A stretch of DNA of 35,660 nucleotides from Vulgatibacter incomptus_A (GTDB taxonomy: Bacteria; Myxococcota; Myxococcia; Myxococcales; Vulgatibacteraceae): contig JBEBXK010000037.1 of assembly GCA_040391605.1 (NCBI GenBank), positions 1 through 35,660 on the forward strand, read 5' to 3'. The translations under genes and the position numbers were made by a program. Below, piece by piece: positions 15,951 to 25,456 of the stretch. How positions within the stretch are numbered: the stretch's first letter is position 1; every line of letters starts with the position of its first letter. The notes below the pieces were generated by a model. The model did not search any database, was not told where the DNA came from, and saw only the letters and a list, made by a program, of their open reading frames with translations.

Positions 15951-16919
15951 CTAGCTCGCTCCGTTTTCGCTCGCGCTTCGGCGGTTGGCGGCGACGCTCG
16001 TGAGGATCGTCACGATGAGGATCCCGACGATCACCGTGAGTGAGAGCAGGGTGGGGATCTTGTACCAGCCGCTGATCAGCATCTTCACGCCGACGTAGGT
16101 GAGGATCAGCGAGAGGCCGATCTCCAGATGGACGAAGCGCTCGATCACGTTGGCGAGGAGGAAATAGAGCGAGCGCAGGCCGAGGATCGCGAAGATGTTC
16201 GAGGTGAAGACGATGTAGGGATCGGTGGTGACCGCGAAGATCGCAGGGATCGAGTCCACCGCGAAGACCACGTCCATCGCCTCGATGGCCACCAACGCCA
16301 CCATCAGCGGTGTCGCCGCCGTCTTGCCGTTGGGCAGCTTGGTCAGGAAGTGCTTGCCGTCGATCTCGTCGGTGGTGGGGACGAAGCGCTTGAAGATCCG
16401 CAGCGCCAGGTTCTTGCGGGGATCGACCTCCTTGCCTCGGTTCAGGATCATCCGGATGCCGGTGTAGACCAGGAAGGCGCCGAAGACGTAGATCACCGCG
16501 TGGAAGCGGTTGATGAGCTGCGCGCCCAGCAGGATCATCGCCCCGCGGGTCACCAGCGCGCCCAGGATCCCCCAGAAGAGGATCCGATGCTGGTAGATCT
16601 TCGGCACCCCGAAGGCCGTGAACACCAGCACCATCACGAAGAGGTTGTCGACCGAGAGGCTCTTCTCGATCACGTAGCCGGTGATGAACTCGATCCCCTT
16701 GGCGCGGCCCAGGTCCAGCCAGACGAAGACGCTGAAGAGGCCGGCGAGGGCGATCCAGACCGTGGTCCAGGTCGCCGCCTCTCGGTTGGTGATCGCGTGG
16801 GGGTTCCGGTTGAAGACCCCGAGATCCAGGGCCAGCATGATCACGACCAACACCAGGAAGCCGGCCCAGAGGATCGGGGGGGTGTCGCCGAAGATGGAGG
16901 TGGTCAGCGCGAGTGGCAC
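15951..16919 (-). CDS. TerC/Alx family integral membrane protein
   Basis: A 322-residue protein with about nine transmembrane helices and family motifs: FITGYVIEKSLSVDNLFVMVL near the N-terminal third (Glu and paired Asp in the membrane), FWGILGALVTRG, and VVFAVDSIPAIFAVTTDPYIV. Members are linked to tellurite resistance or, for Alx, to manganese export and pH response. The start is a GTG at 16919 that begins a natural N-terminus; the Shine-Dalgarno sequence is weak. I looked for the manganese riboswitch often found upstream of alx genes in the 246-bp gap and could not recognise it. The gene is coupled to rsmB. Confidence 0.92.
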   Translation of the reverse strand: MPLALTTSIFGDTPPILWAGFLVLVVIMLALDLGVFNRNPHAITNREAATWTTVWIALAGLFSVFVWLDLGRAKGIEFITGYVIEKSLSVDNLFVMVLVFTAFGVPKIYQHRILFWGILGALVTRGAMILLGAQLINRFHAVIYVFGAFLVYTGIRMILNRGKEVDPRKNLALRIFKRFVPTTDEIDGKHFLTKLPNGKTAATPLMVALVAIEAMDVVFAVDSIPAIFAVTTDPYIVFTSNIFAILGLRSLYFLLANVIERFVHLEIGLSLILTYVGVKMLISGWYKIPTLLSLTVIVGILIVTILTSVAANRRSASENGAS

Positions 16920-17165
16920 GTTGGATCCGGATGCAGTCGGTGGGGAGCTCTGGCTGCGACACTTCGGACGAGGGGGGCTCGCCGAGCGGCGCTTAGGTTA
17001 ATCGACGCCCGTTGTTTGACCAGTGACAATGTCGATCTAGCTGTAGAAGAGGATGTTCGGGCGCTTCGAGGCGGCGCTTGGCGTCGAAGCAGGGTGGGCG
17101 CTGGCGACGCCTTCGCGCCCGTGATCGATCGACCCCAGGAGCGAGCGTGGCGAGCGCGGCGCGCC

Positions 17166-17615
17166 TCATCCCTGGCTGGCGGGCGGGGAGCCTGCCGCCG
17201 CGATCCGATCCAGCGCCTCCAGGTAGGAGCCGACGCCTCTCCCCATGATCTGCGCCACGCAGACCTCGGCGATCACGCTGATCTGTCGCCACGGCTCCCG
17301 CCGGCGCAGGTCGGAGAGGTGGACCTCGTAGGCCCGTTTGTCCACGGCGGCGATGGCGTCGCGCAGCGCGTAGGAGGTGTGGGTGTAGGCGCCGGCGTTG
17401 ATCACCAGGGCGTCCATCCAGCGACGGCTCTCGTGCATCGCGTCGATCAGCGCCCCCTCGTGGTTGCTCTGGAAGATCCGCAGGTCCATGCCGAGCTGCT
17501 CCGCCCTGGCGCGGAGCGCGTCGTCCAACTCCGCCAGCGTGAGCTCGCCGTAGATCGCGGGCTCTCTCTCGCCGAGGAGGTTCAGGTTGGGTCCATGGAG
17601 CACGAGTATGCGCAC
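17166..17615 (-). CDS. aroQ: 3-dehydroquinate dehydratase, type II
   Basis: A 149-residue enzyme that dehydrates 3-dehydroquinate to 3-dehydroshikimate, third step of the shikimate pathway. Family motifs: LHGPNLNLLGEREPAIYG with the catalytic Tyr22, FQSNHEG, VINAGAYTHTSYALRDAI (substrate loop) and EVHLSD with catalytic His99. The start is GTG at 17615, one base after the aroB stop (TGA), with GGAG seven bases upstream inside the aroB end, so the pair is translationally coupled. The frame can be extended to 17648 but those residues lie inside aroB. Last gene of the aro chain. Confidence 0.95.
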   Translation of the reverse strand: MRILVLHGPNLNLLGEREPAIYGELTLAELDDALRARAEQLGMDLRIFQSNHEGALIDAMHESRRWMDALVINAGAYTHTSYALRDAIAAVDKRAYEVHLSDLRRREPWRQISVIAEVCVAQIMGRGVGSYLEALDRIAAAGSPPASQG

Positions 17616-17616
17616 G

Positions 17617-18707
<1,091 letters not shown>

Positions 18708-18711
<4 letters not shown>

Positions 18712-18806
18712 TGGGCGCCTCCGAGCCGGCGTACGACCGAGCGTCGGCGCGCGAGGGCCGACAGGTCGCGTGCCTGATCCTTCGTCTTCACGTCGATGAG
18801 GATCAC
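18708..18806 (-). CDS. 32-codon mini-ORF b, between aroC-aroK and aroB
   Basis: A GTG-started ORF of 32 residues: begins VILIDVKTKDQARD and ends in the basic stretch RRRSVVRRLGGAQ. Its GTG overlaps the stop of mini-ORF a (GTGA), and its TGA overlaps the aroB GTG (GTGA). GAAGG lies six bases before the start. Residues 1-14 match those of mini-ORF a at about nine positions, and the DNA around the starts is repeated with a 95-bp offset. No known family. It could be a small protein, a translational-coupling device, or a duplicated remnant of the aroB start region. Confidence 0.45.
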
Positions 18807-18901
18807 GGCGTGCCTTCGGAGGGGCCGTTGATCGAGTGGAGATGCGCGGGGACCACCGGCTCGCGCGCACCTTCCTTCGTCTTCACGCCAACGAGGATCA
18901 T
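18803..18901 (-). CDS. 32-codon mini-ORF a, directly after aroC-aroK
   Basis: An ATG-started ORF of 32 residues beginning MILVGVKTKEGARE and ending HSINGPSEGTP. The ATG overlaps the aroC-aroK stop by four bases (ATGA) and has a strong Shine-Dalgarno sequence, GGAGG six bases upstream, inside the end of aroK. Its stop overlaps the GTG of mini-ORF b. The identical length, shared N-terminal sequence and precise overlaps argue that translation runs through this gap; whether the peptides are stable is unknown. Confidence 0.5.
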   Translation of the reverse strand: MILVGVKTKEGAREPVVPAHLHSINGPSEGTP

Positions 18902-20625
18902 GGCGCGCCTCCGAAGGGGCCTTCGACCGATCGGAGGAGTCCGAAGACGGTGGCCGCCACGTCCTCCGGCGACGAGCCCGTGGTCTCCACCCGCAGGTCG
19001 GCCTTGGCGTACCAGCGGCGCCGGTCGGCGGCGAGCTCCCGGAGCCGCGCCTCGGGATCGCCTTCGCCGATCAGGGGCCGGGCGTGGACGCTCCGCTCGC
19101 TGGCGATGATCCTGCGGGCCAGCTCGTCCGGCTCCGCGTGGAGGTGCACGGCGATCCCCGCCTTGCGGATCTTGCGCCACGCGCTCTCCCGGGTCGCGGC
19201 GCCGCCGCCGAGGGCCACCACCGCGGCGGGATGCTGCGACGCCTCGGCCAGCGCCGCCTCCTCCATCTCGCGGAAGGCCTCCTCACCGGCGGTGCGGAAG
19301 ATCTCCGCCACCGACGCCCCGGTCCGGGCCTCGATCGTCGCGTCCAGATCGACGAAGACCCGGCCCATCCGCCGCGCCAGGATCAGCCCCGTCCTCGTCT
19401 TGCCCGAGCCCATCGGCCCCAGCAGGAAGACGTGGCCGGCCTCCGCCCGTGGCGCGAGGCGCAGCCTGGCGAAGGGGAGGCGCAGCGCAGCCAGGGTGTC
19501 GCCACCAAGTACTTCCAGTAGCGCGTCCGCCAGGGCGAGCGCCACCATCGCCTCCGCCACCACCCCCGCCGCCGGCACCGCGCAGGTGTCGCTGCGCTCC
19601 ACGTGGGCCTTGCGCTCCTCCAGCCGCCGCAGATCCACCGAGGCAAGCGCCGCCGGCACCGTCGCGATCGGCTTCATCGAGGCGCGGACCACCAGGGGCT
19701 CGCCGTTGGTGATCCCGCCCTCGAGGCCGCCGGCGCGGTTGCGCGTCCGCTCCAGCCTGCCGTAGGAGAGCTGGATCGGATCGTGGACCTCGCTGCCGTG
19801 AAGGGTCGCGGCCTCGAAGCCGTCCCCCACCTCCACCGCCTTGATCGCGGGGATCGACATCAGCGCCTGGGCCAGCCTGCCGTCGAGCTTGCGGTCCCAT
19901 TGGACATGAGAGCCGAGGCCGATGGGCAGGCCGGTCACCACGACCTCGACCACCCCGCCCAATGTGTCCCTACGCTTGCGCGCCTCGTCGATCGCCTGGA
20001 CGAAGCGATCCGACGACGCCCGATCCAGGGCCCGGGTCTCGAAGCGGTCGGCGAGGAGCGCCAGGGCCTCAGCGTCGTCGCGAGCGAGAGCCGCCGCCAC
20101 CTCGTCGGCGCCGCTCCCCACCGCTCCGCCGATCGATCGCACATAGGAGCCGACGCCGATCCCCAGTTCCCTGAGCAGCGCCTTGGCGGCGCCGCCGAGC
20201 GCCACCCGCATCGCGGTCTCCCGGGCCGACGCGCGCTCCAGCACGTTGCGCAGATCAGAAGTGTGTCCGTATTTGATACCACCTGCGAGATCGGCGTGGC
20301 CCGGCCGCGGCACGGTCACGGGCTTCTCGTCCGGGCCACCCGGCGCGATCTGCATCCGCTCCTCCCAATGGGCGAAGTCGCGGTTGCGCACCAGCAGCGC
20401 CAGCGGCGAGCCGAGGGTCTCGCCGAAGCGAACCCCCCCCACGATCTCCACCGCGTCCCTCTCGATCTTCATCCTGCCGCCGCGGCCGTAGCCCTGCTGC
20501 CGTCGGGCCAGGTCGCGATCGAGGTCCGCCGCCTCCAACGGGATCCCGGCGGGGAGCCCCTCGAGGATCCCGCTCAATGCGGGGCCATGGCTCTCGCCGG
20601 CGGTGAGGAAACGGAGGCGCTTCAT
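18898..20625 (-). CDS. aroC-aroK: Fused chorismate synthase - shikimate kinase
   Basis: A single 575-residue frame. Residues 1 to about 376 are chorismate synthase: FLTAGESHGPALSG with H13, RRQQGYGRGGRM, FGETLGSP, RPGHADLAGGIKYGH with H110, and the ending AGVVAEAMVALALADALL. After a linker of about 20 residues comes shikimate kinase from about 397: Walker A GPMGSGKT at 403-410, VDLDATIE with the substrate/metal Asp, FREME, and ALGGGAATR. Both halves are full length and keep their key residues, so the protein should carry out two pathway steps (shikimate to shikimate 3-phosphate, and EPSP to chorismate), which are separated by AroA. The ATG at 20625 overlaps the aroE stop (ATGA). Its stop overlaps mini-ORF a. 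Confidence 0.95.
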   Translation of the reverse strand: MKRLRFLTAGESHGPALSGILEGLPAGIPLEAADLDRDLARRQQGYGRGGRMKIERDAVEIVGGVRFGETLGSPLALLVRNRDFAHWEERMQIAPGGPDEKPVTVPRPGHADLAGGIKYGHTSDLRNVLERASARETAMRVALGGAAKALLRELGIGVGSYVRSIGGAVGSGADEVAAALARDDAEALALLADRFETRALDRASSDRFVQAIDEARKRRDTLGGVVEVVVTGLPIGLGSHVQWDRKLDGRLAQALMSIPAIKAVEVGDGFEAATLHGSEVHDPIQLSYGRLERTRNRAGGLEGGITNGEPLVVRASMKPIATVPAALASVDLRRLEERKAHVERSDTCAVPAAGVVAEAMVALALADALLEVLGGDTLAALRLPFARLRLAPRAEAGHVFLLGPMGSGKTRTGLILARRMGRVFVDLDATIEARTGASVAEIFRTAGEEAFREMEEAALAEASQHPAAVVALGGGAATRESAWRKIRKAGIAVHLHAEPDELARRIIASERSVHARPLIGEGDPEARLRELAADRRRWYAKADLRVETTGSSPEDVAATVFGLLRSVEGPFGGAP

Positions 20626-21581
20626 GCGAATTCCAATGCGAGCTGCCCGTGCAGCTCCGAGAGAAGGGAGGGGGGCGCCATCCGGCCCGTCCAGAGCCGG
20701 AGCTGTTCGTTCGCCTGGTGCAGCAGCATCCAGAGCCCGTCGATCACCTTGGCGCCGCCCGCCCGCGCTCGCCGCAGCAGCGCGGTCTGCGTCGGGCGAT
20801 AGACCATGTCCAGCACCGAGAGTCGGGGGCCGAGGACGCATCCCGCCGGGAGCGGATCGGCCGTGGGATCGCCGAGGCCCACCGACGTCGCATTCACCAG
20901 GATGTCGGCGTGGAGCAGGGCCTGCGCGATCGACTCCTCCTCCAGCGGCGCCGACGCCACGAAGCACTTCCCCGAGGGGCCGCCCAGGGCGCGATCCGGC
21001 GAATGTCCCGGCGCCACGCGCTCGCCTCCCTCCCAGCGGCGGAGGAGCTCGCCCTCCGGCCATGCGCGGCCCGAGGCCACCAGATCCAGCCCCAGCACCT
21101 GCGCCCGCTCCCGATCCCGATTCACGATCGACAAGCCCTTCGCGCCGCCGGCCACCGTGGCGAAGGCCGCCGCGCGCGCCGCGCCACCCGCCCCCAGCAG
21201 CACGACCCGCGCCGCTGCCAGGCGGATCTGGGCTCCCTCGAGGCTCAGGCGGAAGCCCGCTGCGTCTGTGTTGAATCCTTGCACATGTCCGGAGGGGGTG
21301 CGCCACACGCAGTTCACCGCGCCGATCCGCGCCGCCGCGGGATGGATCGCGTCCACCAGCTCCACCGCAGCCTCCTTATGCGGGATCGTCAGCGAGAGGC
21401 CCGAGAGCGCGCCGCGTCGCACCCGCTCGATCGCTTGGGGGAGCTCGTCCGGCAGCGTCCGCATCGCGGTGTAATGCGCGTCGATCCCCAACTCGGCGAA
21501 GAAGCGGGAGAAGATCCGAGGGGAGAGCGAGTGCTCCACCGGATCGCCAATCACCGCATAGGATCTGCGAGTCGTCGCCAC
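20622..21581 (-). CDS. aroE: Shikimate dehydrogenase (NADP)
   Basis: A 319-residue enzyme reducing 3-dehydroshikimate to shikimate. Substrate site EHSLSP near the N-terminus, catalytic K69 (LTIPHKEAAVE), D106 (GFNTDAAGF), NADP glycine motif GAGGAAR at 130-136, NATSVGL, and the C-terminal DGLWMLLHQANEQLRLWTG. It is about 40 residues longer than usual because of an insert around residues 160-205 (Arg/Gly-rich, between the cofactor strands). The start is GTG at 21581, chosen by family alignment; the Shine-Dalgarno sequence is poor. ATG codons at 21632 and 21749 are in frame but lie in repeated, probably untranslated DNA. The stop overlaps the aroC-aroK start. Confidence 0.94.
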   Translation of the reverse strand: MATTRRSYAVIGDPVEHSLSPRIFSRFFAELGIDAHYTAMRTLPDELPQAIERVRRGALSGLSLTIPHKEAAVELVDAIHPAAARIGAVNCVWRTPSGHVQGFNTDAAGFRLSLEGAQIRLAAARVVLLGAGGAARAAAFATVAGGAKGLSIVNRDRERAQVLGLDLVASGRAWPEGELLRRWEGGERVAPGHSPDRALGGPSGKCFVASAPLEEESIAQALLHADILVNATSVGLGDPTADPLPAGCVLGPRLSVLDMVYRPTQTALLRRARAGGAKVIDGLWMLLHQANEQLRLWTGRMAPPSLLSELHGQLALEFA

Positions 21582-21646
21582 GCCGCGCAACTTAGCACGC
21601 GTGCGAAGCGCTGCGTGGAGCGGTGGCGCCATGATCGCCGGCGTCG

Positions 21647-21765
21647 TGTGCTCATCGCCCGTGCGGTGGCTGAGCGATTTCCGCTCGAGCCGCCCCGCTG
21701 GCGGGAGCAGCGCGAGCGCCGCACTCGGTTGGCCAGCTCCTGTGCTCATTTGCCCGTTCGGTGGC
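21647..21765. repeat. Imperfect direct repeat upstream of aroE
   Basis: About 25 nt starting TGTGCTCAT and ending CGGTGGC occurs at 21647 and again at 21741, an offset of 94 bp, in the 199-bp gap between aroA (stop at 21781) and aroE. On the minus strand each copy contains ATGAGCACA. Function unknown; it may be the relic of a local duplication. Confidence 0.5.
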
Positions 21766-21780
21766 CGGGGCGCTCCCGCG

Positions 21781-23109
21781 TCAAAACGCGGGTGGCCCGT
21801 CGCCGCAGAGTCGCGCCAGCAGCGTGAAGAATCCCGGGAAGGAGACGTCGGCCCATTCGGCGCCCTCCAGGGTGGTCTCGCCGTCCGCGATCAGGGCGGC
21901 CACCGCCAGGCTCATCGCGATCCGATGATCGCCAGCGGCGCGGACCAGGCCGCCGCGCAGGGGCGTCGGGCCGTCGACGATCAGGCCATCCGGGCGCTCT
22001 TCGATCGCGGCGCCCAGGCGGCGCAGCCCTTCGGCAGTGGTCGCGAGGCGATCCGATTCCTTCACGCGCAGCTCGCCGGCACCGCGGATCGTCGTCTGGC
22101 CGTGGGCCTGGGTCGCCAGCACCGCCAGCAGCGGGATCTCGTCCACCAGCGACGGGATCTCCTCGGCTTCGATCTCGGTGGCGATCAGCGCGCCCTTGTT
22201 CCCGGCCCGGATCCGCCCCACCGGATCGCCTGCCGCCTCGTGGGTGTGGAGCACCTGCACGTCGGCCCCCATCCGCTCGAGGACCGCCAGCCATCCGATC
22301 CGGGTGGGGTTCAGATCCACCTCCGCGAGCTCGATCGAGCCGCCGGGGATCAGCAGCGCCGCGGCGACGAGGAAGGCCGCCGAGGATGGATCCCCAGGCA
22401 CACGCAGCGAGCTCGGCATCCGCAGCGTCGATCCCTCCACGGCGATCGATCCGTCCGCCATCCGCCGCAGCTCCGCGCCCGCCGCCGCCAGCATCCGCTC
22501 GCTATGATCCCGTGAGCGCTGTGGTTCCGAGACCCGCGTGATCCCTTTTGCCCAGAGGCCCGCCAGCAGGATCGCCGTCTTCACCTGGGCGCTCGCCACC
22601 TGCAGCCGATGATCCCTGCCGGCCAGCGGCGTCTCCCGCGCCGCAAACCGCAGCGGCGCGAAGACCTCGCCCGCCGGGATCGTTCTGCCTTCGATCACCG
22701 CGCCCATCGCTCGCAGCGGCTCGAGGATCCGGCGCATCGGCCGGCGGCGCAGGCTCTCGTCTCCATCCAGGATCCCTGGTAGCCCGGCCCCGGCGAGGAC
22801 CCCCGCCAGCAGGCGCATGGTGGTGCCGCTGTTGCCGCAGTCGAGCGGCGCCGTCGGCGGCGAGAGCCCCCGAAGTCCCACTCCATCCACCACGGCAATC
22901 GAGCCGTCCAACTCCAGCGGGACCCCCAAGGCCGCCAGGGATCGGGCGGTGGCGCGGACGTCGTCGCCGGTCGAGAGGTTCTCGATGCGGCAGCGTCCCT
23001 CGCCGAGCGCCGCGAGGATCAGCGCCCGATGCGAGATCGACTTGTCGCCAGGCAAGGCCGCCGATCCCGCGAAGCCAAGCGCCGGTTGGATCCGCAAGAG
23101 CTCGCTCAT
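21781..23109 (-). CDS. aroA: 3-phosphoshikimate 1-carboxyvinyltransferase (EPSP synthase)
   Basis: A 442-residue enzyme that joins phosphoenolpyruvate to shikimate 3-phosphate. Family motifs in order: LPGDKSISHRALI with K23, DCGNSGTTMRLL, the QVKTAILLAGL segment, DPSSAAFLVAAAL, LRVKESDRL, and DHRIAMSLAVAAL. Both internally repeated domains are complete. The start is ATG 23109, with GGGAG nine bases upstream; the frame runs nine codons further without support. It follows fmt by 40 bp and leads into aroE after 199 bp, so it may be read from the fmt/glycerate kinase side. Confidence 0.96.
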   Translation of the reverse strand: MSELLRIQPALGFAGSAALPGDKSISHRALILAALGEGRCRIENLSTGDDVRATARSLAALGVPLELDGSIAVVDGVGLRGLSPPTAPLDCGNSGTTMRLLAGVLAGAGLPGILDGDESLRRRPMRRILEPLRAMGAVIEGRTIPAGEVFAPLRFAARETPLAGRDHRLQVASAQVKTAILLAGLWAKGITRVSEPQRSRDHSERMLAAAGAELRRMADGSIAVEGSTLRMPSSLRVPGDPSSAAFLVAAALLIPGGSIELAEVDLNPTRIGWLAVLERMGADVQVLHTHEAAGDPVGRIRAGNKGALIATEIEAEEIPSLVDEIPLLAVLATQAHGQTTIRGAGELRVKESDRLATTAEGLRRLGAAIEERPDGLIVDGPTPLRGGLVRAAGDHRIAMSLAVAALIADGETTLEGAEWADVSFPGFFTLLARLCGDGPPAF

Positions 23110-23149
23110 CGCCGGGCGCTCCCGGCTGCGACGCAAGAATGGGAGTCGC

Positions 23150-24118
23150 TCATTCCGGCCAGGAGGGATCGAGGCGCTGGCCCAGTCGAATCCTGCGCCC
23201 CGCCACCAGCTCCGCAGCCGTCATCCTGCGCCTGCCCTCGGGCTGTACCTCAACCAGCTCCAGCGCCGCACCATCGGCGGTCGCCACCAGCAGAGGCCGC
23301 AGCGAGACCACCGTCCCCGGCTGTGTCGGCTCCTCGCCAGGAGGCCGCACGCCCGTCGCAGCGCGGATCACCTTGAGCAGCTCCTTCTCGTCCGCCGCCA
23401 GATAGGTGAAGGCCCCGGGCCAAGGCGAGAAGCCCCGCACCCGGCACTCCAGCTCCGGCGCCGGCAGCCGGAAGTCCAGCCGCCCCTGACCCTTCGAGAG
23501 GATCGGCGCCAGCGTCGCCCGCGCATGATCCTGCGGCACGGCCTCGATCAGCCCCGCCGCGTAACGCGGCAGCTCGTCGCGGACGATCGCGCCACCCAGC
23601 TCCGCCAGCTTGTCGTGCATCGATCCGCCGGTGTCCTCCGGCCCGATCGGCAGCTCGAGGATCGCGAGGATGTCTCCTGTGTCGAGGCCCTCGTCCATCT
23701 TCATCAGGGTCACCCCGGTCCGGGCCTCGCAGCGCGCCACCGCCCATTGGATGGGCGCCGCGCCGCGGTACTTCGGCAGGATCGATCCGTGTACGTTCAG
23801 GCAGCCCAGCCGCGGCAGCTCCAGCAGATCCTTCGGCAAGATCCTGCCGTACGCCGCCACCACCGCCACGTCCGGCCGCAGCTCGCGCAGCGACGCCGCC
23901 AGCAATCCGTCACGAAGCTTCGTCGGCTGGAAGACCGGCAGCGAGCGCGCCCGGGCCCAGCGCTTCATCGGCGGCGCCGTCAGCTCCTGCCCGCGGCCCT
24001 TCGGCCGGTCAGGCTGCGTCACCACCGCCACCAGCTCGCTGCAGGCCGCCGTCGCCTCCGCGATCGGCACGGCGAAGTCGGGGGTGCCAAAGAAGACGCT
24101 GCGGATCCGCTCTGTCAT
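23150..24118 (-). CDS. fmt: Methionyl-tRNA formyltransferase
   Basis: A 322-residue enzyme that formylates initiator Met-tRNA using 10-formyl-tetrahydrofolate. N-terminal catalytic domain with FFGTPDFAVP, the signature NVHGSILPKYRGAAPIQWA (N108 and H110 of the catalytic triad) and D148 in GLDTGDI. The C-terminal anticodon-side domain is recognisable from about 205 (FRVRGFSPWPGAFT-like pattern, here CRVRGFSPWPGAF). Complete length. It lies 60 bp after the glycerate kinase gene and 40 bp before aroA; no def (deformylase) gene is next to it in this window, which is unusual but not rare. Confidence 0.96.
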   Translation of the reverse strand: MTERIRSVFFGTPDFAVPIAEATAACSELVAVVTQPDRPKGRGQELTAPPMKRWARARSLPVFQPTKLRDGLLAASLRELRPDVAVVAAYGRILPKDLLELPRLGCLNVHGSILPKYRGAAPIQWAVARCEARTGVTLMKMDEGLDTGDILAILELPIGPEDTGGSMHDKLAELGGAIVRDELPRYAAGLIEAVPQDHARATLAPILSKGQGRLDFRLPAPELECRVRGFSPWPGAFTYLAADEKELLKVIRAATGVRPPGEEPTQPGTVVSLRPLLVATADGAALELVEVQPEGRRRMTAAELVAGRRIRLGQRLDPSWPE

Positions 24119-24178
24119 GGGCGCGCATTCAACCAGCCGCGCCCGCCCTTGTCAGCGACGATTCGAAAAGGACGACTC

Positions 24179-25444
24179 TCAGCCCAGCGCGAGGAGATGG
24201 AGATCCGCCAGGTTGGTCTCGCTGTCGTAGGCGGGGATCGAGGCGCCGATCGCCTCGCAGGCCGCGGCGCTGGCGGCGAGGTTCAGGGCGTCCGAGACGT
24301 CGAAGCCCATCGCCCGGGCGCTCGCCGCCGATCGGTTGTCCACCACCGCCCCCGCGTTGTCGCTGGCGCCGTCGCGGCCGTCGCTGCCCGCCGCAAGGAA
24401 GGCCGCCTCCCGCGTCGGATCCTGATCCAGCTCCGTCGCCATCAGCAGCGCGAGATGCTGCGAACGCCCGCCTCGCCCCGGATGTGGCGGCAGCACCACC
24501 GTCGGCTCGGCGGCGGCGACCAGCAGCACCTTCTTGCCCAGCGCCTGCTGCAGCCAGCCAGCGTAGGCCGCCGCGATCTCGGTGACCTCGCCCTTCACGA
24601 AGCCCGGCCAGGCCACCGCCGTATAGCCCCGCTGCACCCCAGCGGCGATCGCCGCCTCGGCGAGCTGCGCAGGGCCGGCGAGAATCGTCGTCTCCACCCG
24701 GTCGAAGAGGGGATCCCCGGGCTTCGGGCTCTCATCGCTCGATTGGAGCAGGTGGTTCAACACCTCCTCCGGGACCCGGTCGCGGATCTTTCGATCGTCC
24801 AGGATCCGTAGCGCATCTCGGAACGTCGAGGCGTCCGGCGCAAAGGGGCCGCTTGCGATCACCGCCGGATCGTCCCCCTCCACATCGGAGATCGTGAAGA
24901 CCACCACCCGCCCCGCGCCGCACGCCGCCGCCAGCCTGCCGCCCTTCGTTCGTGAGAGGTGCTTTCGCAGCACGTTGATCTCCTCGATCGGCGCCCCCGC
25001 CCCCAGCAGGAGCTTCGTCGTCCTCGAGAGATCGACCAGCGAGAGGTCCGACGGGAGCGCCTCGGCCAGCGCCGAGCCACCGCCCGAGAGGAGGATCAGC
25101 GCCGTCTGGTTGCGGTTGAGCGATCGCACGAAGGAGAGGAGGCGGATCCCCGCGCGGATCGATCGCGGCCCGGGCACCGGATGGTCGCCGAGGACGATCT
25201 CGAAGCCGCCTGGGGCGTCCATCCCCTGGGGGCCCACCGCCAGCCCCGCCAACGGCCCGAGCGCCGCCACCGCGCCACGGGCCATCCCGCCGGCTGCCTT
25301 GCCCAGCGCGATCGGCACGATCAGCCGCGGATCGTCAGGCAGCATCGAGGGATCGGCGTCGAGCGCCGCGGCGACCAGGCGGTCGCCGGCCAGCGACGTG
25401 ACCGCCTCTTCATAGATTTCGACGAGGTCGTTGCGAAGAGACAT
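24179..25444 (-). CDS. Glycerate 2-kinase (GckA/TtuD family, DUF4147 + MOFRL)
   Basis: A 421-residue enzyme of the glycerate 2-kinase family, phosphorylating D-glycerate at the 2-position to feed glycolysis. N-terminal DUF4147 domain with GKAAGGMARGA, the phosphate-site stretch LLSGGGSALAE, NVLRKHLSRTKGGRLAAAC, and ISDVEGDDPAVIASGP. The C-terminal MOFRL-type domain has GGRSQHLALLMA and AAGSDGRDGASDNAGAVVD. All main motifs are present. The start ATG at 25444 is 13 bp after the enoyl-CoA hydratase stop, so the two are in one transcript. The Shine-Dalgarno candidate AGGAGG is about 15 bases away, longer than ideal. Confidence 0.92.
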   Translation of the reverse strand: MSLRNDLVEIYEEAVTSLAGDRLVAAALDADPSMLPDDPRLIVPIALGKAAGGMARGAVAALGPLAGLAVGPQGMDAPGGFEIVLGDHPVPGPRSIRAGIRLLSFVRSLNRNQTALILLSGGGSALAEALPSDLSLVDLSRTTKLLLGAGAPIEEINVLRKHLSRTKGGRLAAACGAGRVVVFTISDVEGDDPAVIASGPFAPDASTFRDALRILDDRKIRDRVPEEVLNHLLQSSDESPKPGDPLFDRVETTILAGPAQLAEAAIAAGVQRGYTAVAWPGFVKGEVTEIAAAYAGWLQQALGKKVLLVAAAEPTVVLPPHPGRGGRSQHLALLMATELDQDPTREAAFLAAGSDGRDGASDNAGAVVDNRSAASARAMGFDVSDALNLAASAAACEAIGASIPAYDSETNLADLHLLALG

Positions 25445-25456
25445 GCTTGCGGTGGC

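Noticed and set aside
15376..16962. 528-codon minus-strand frame across TerC and rsmB
   Set aside because: Out-of-frame shadow of two well-supported genes.
16920..17165. Manganese (yybP-ykoY) riboswitch before the TerC gene
   Set aside because: I could not find the conserved core of that riboswitch on the minus strand.
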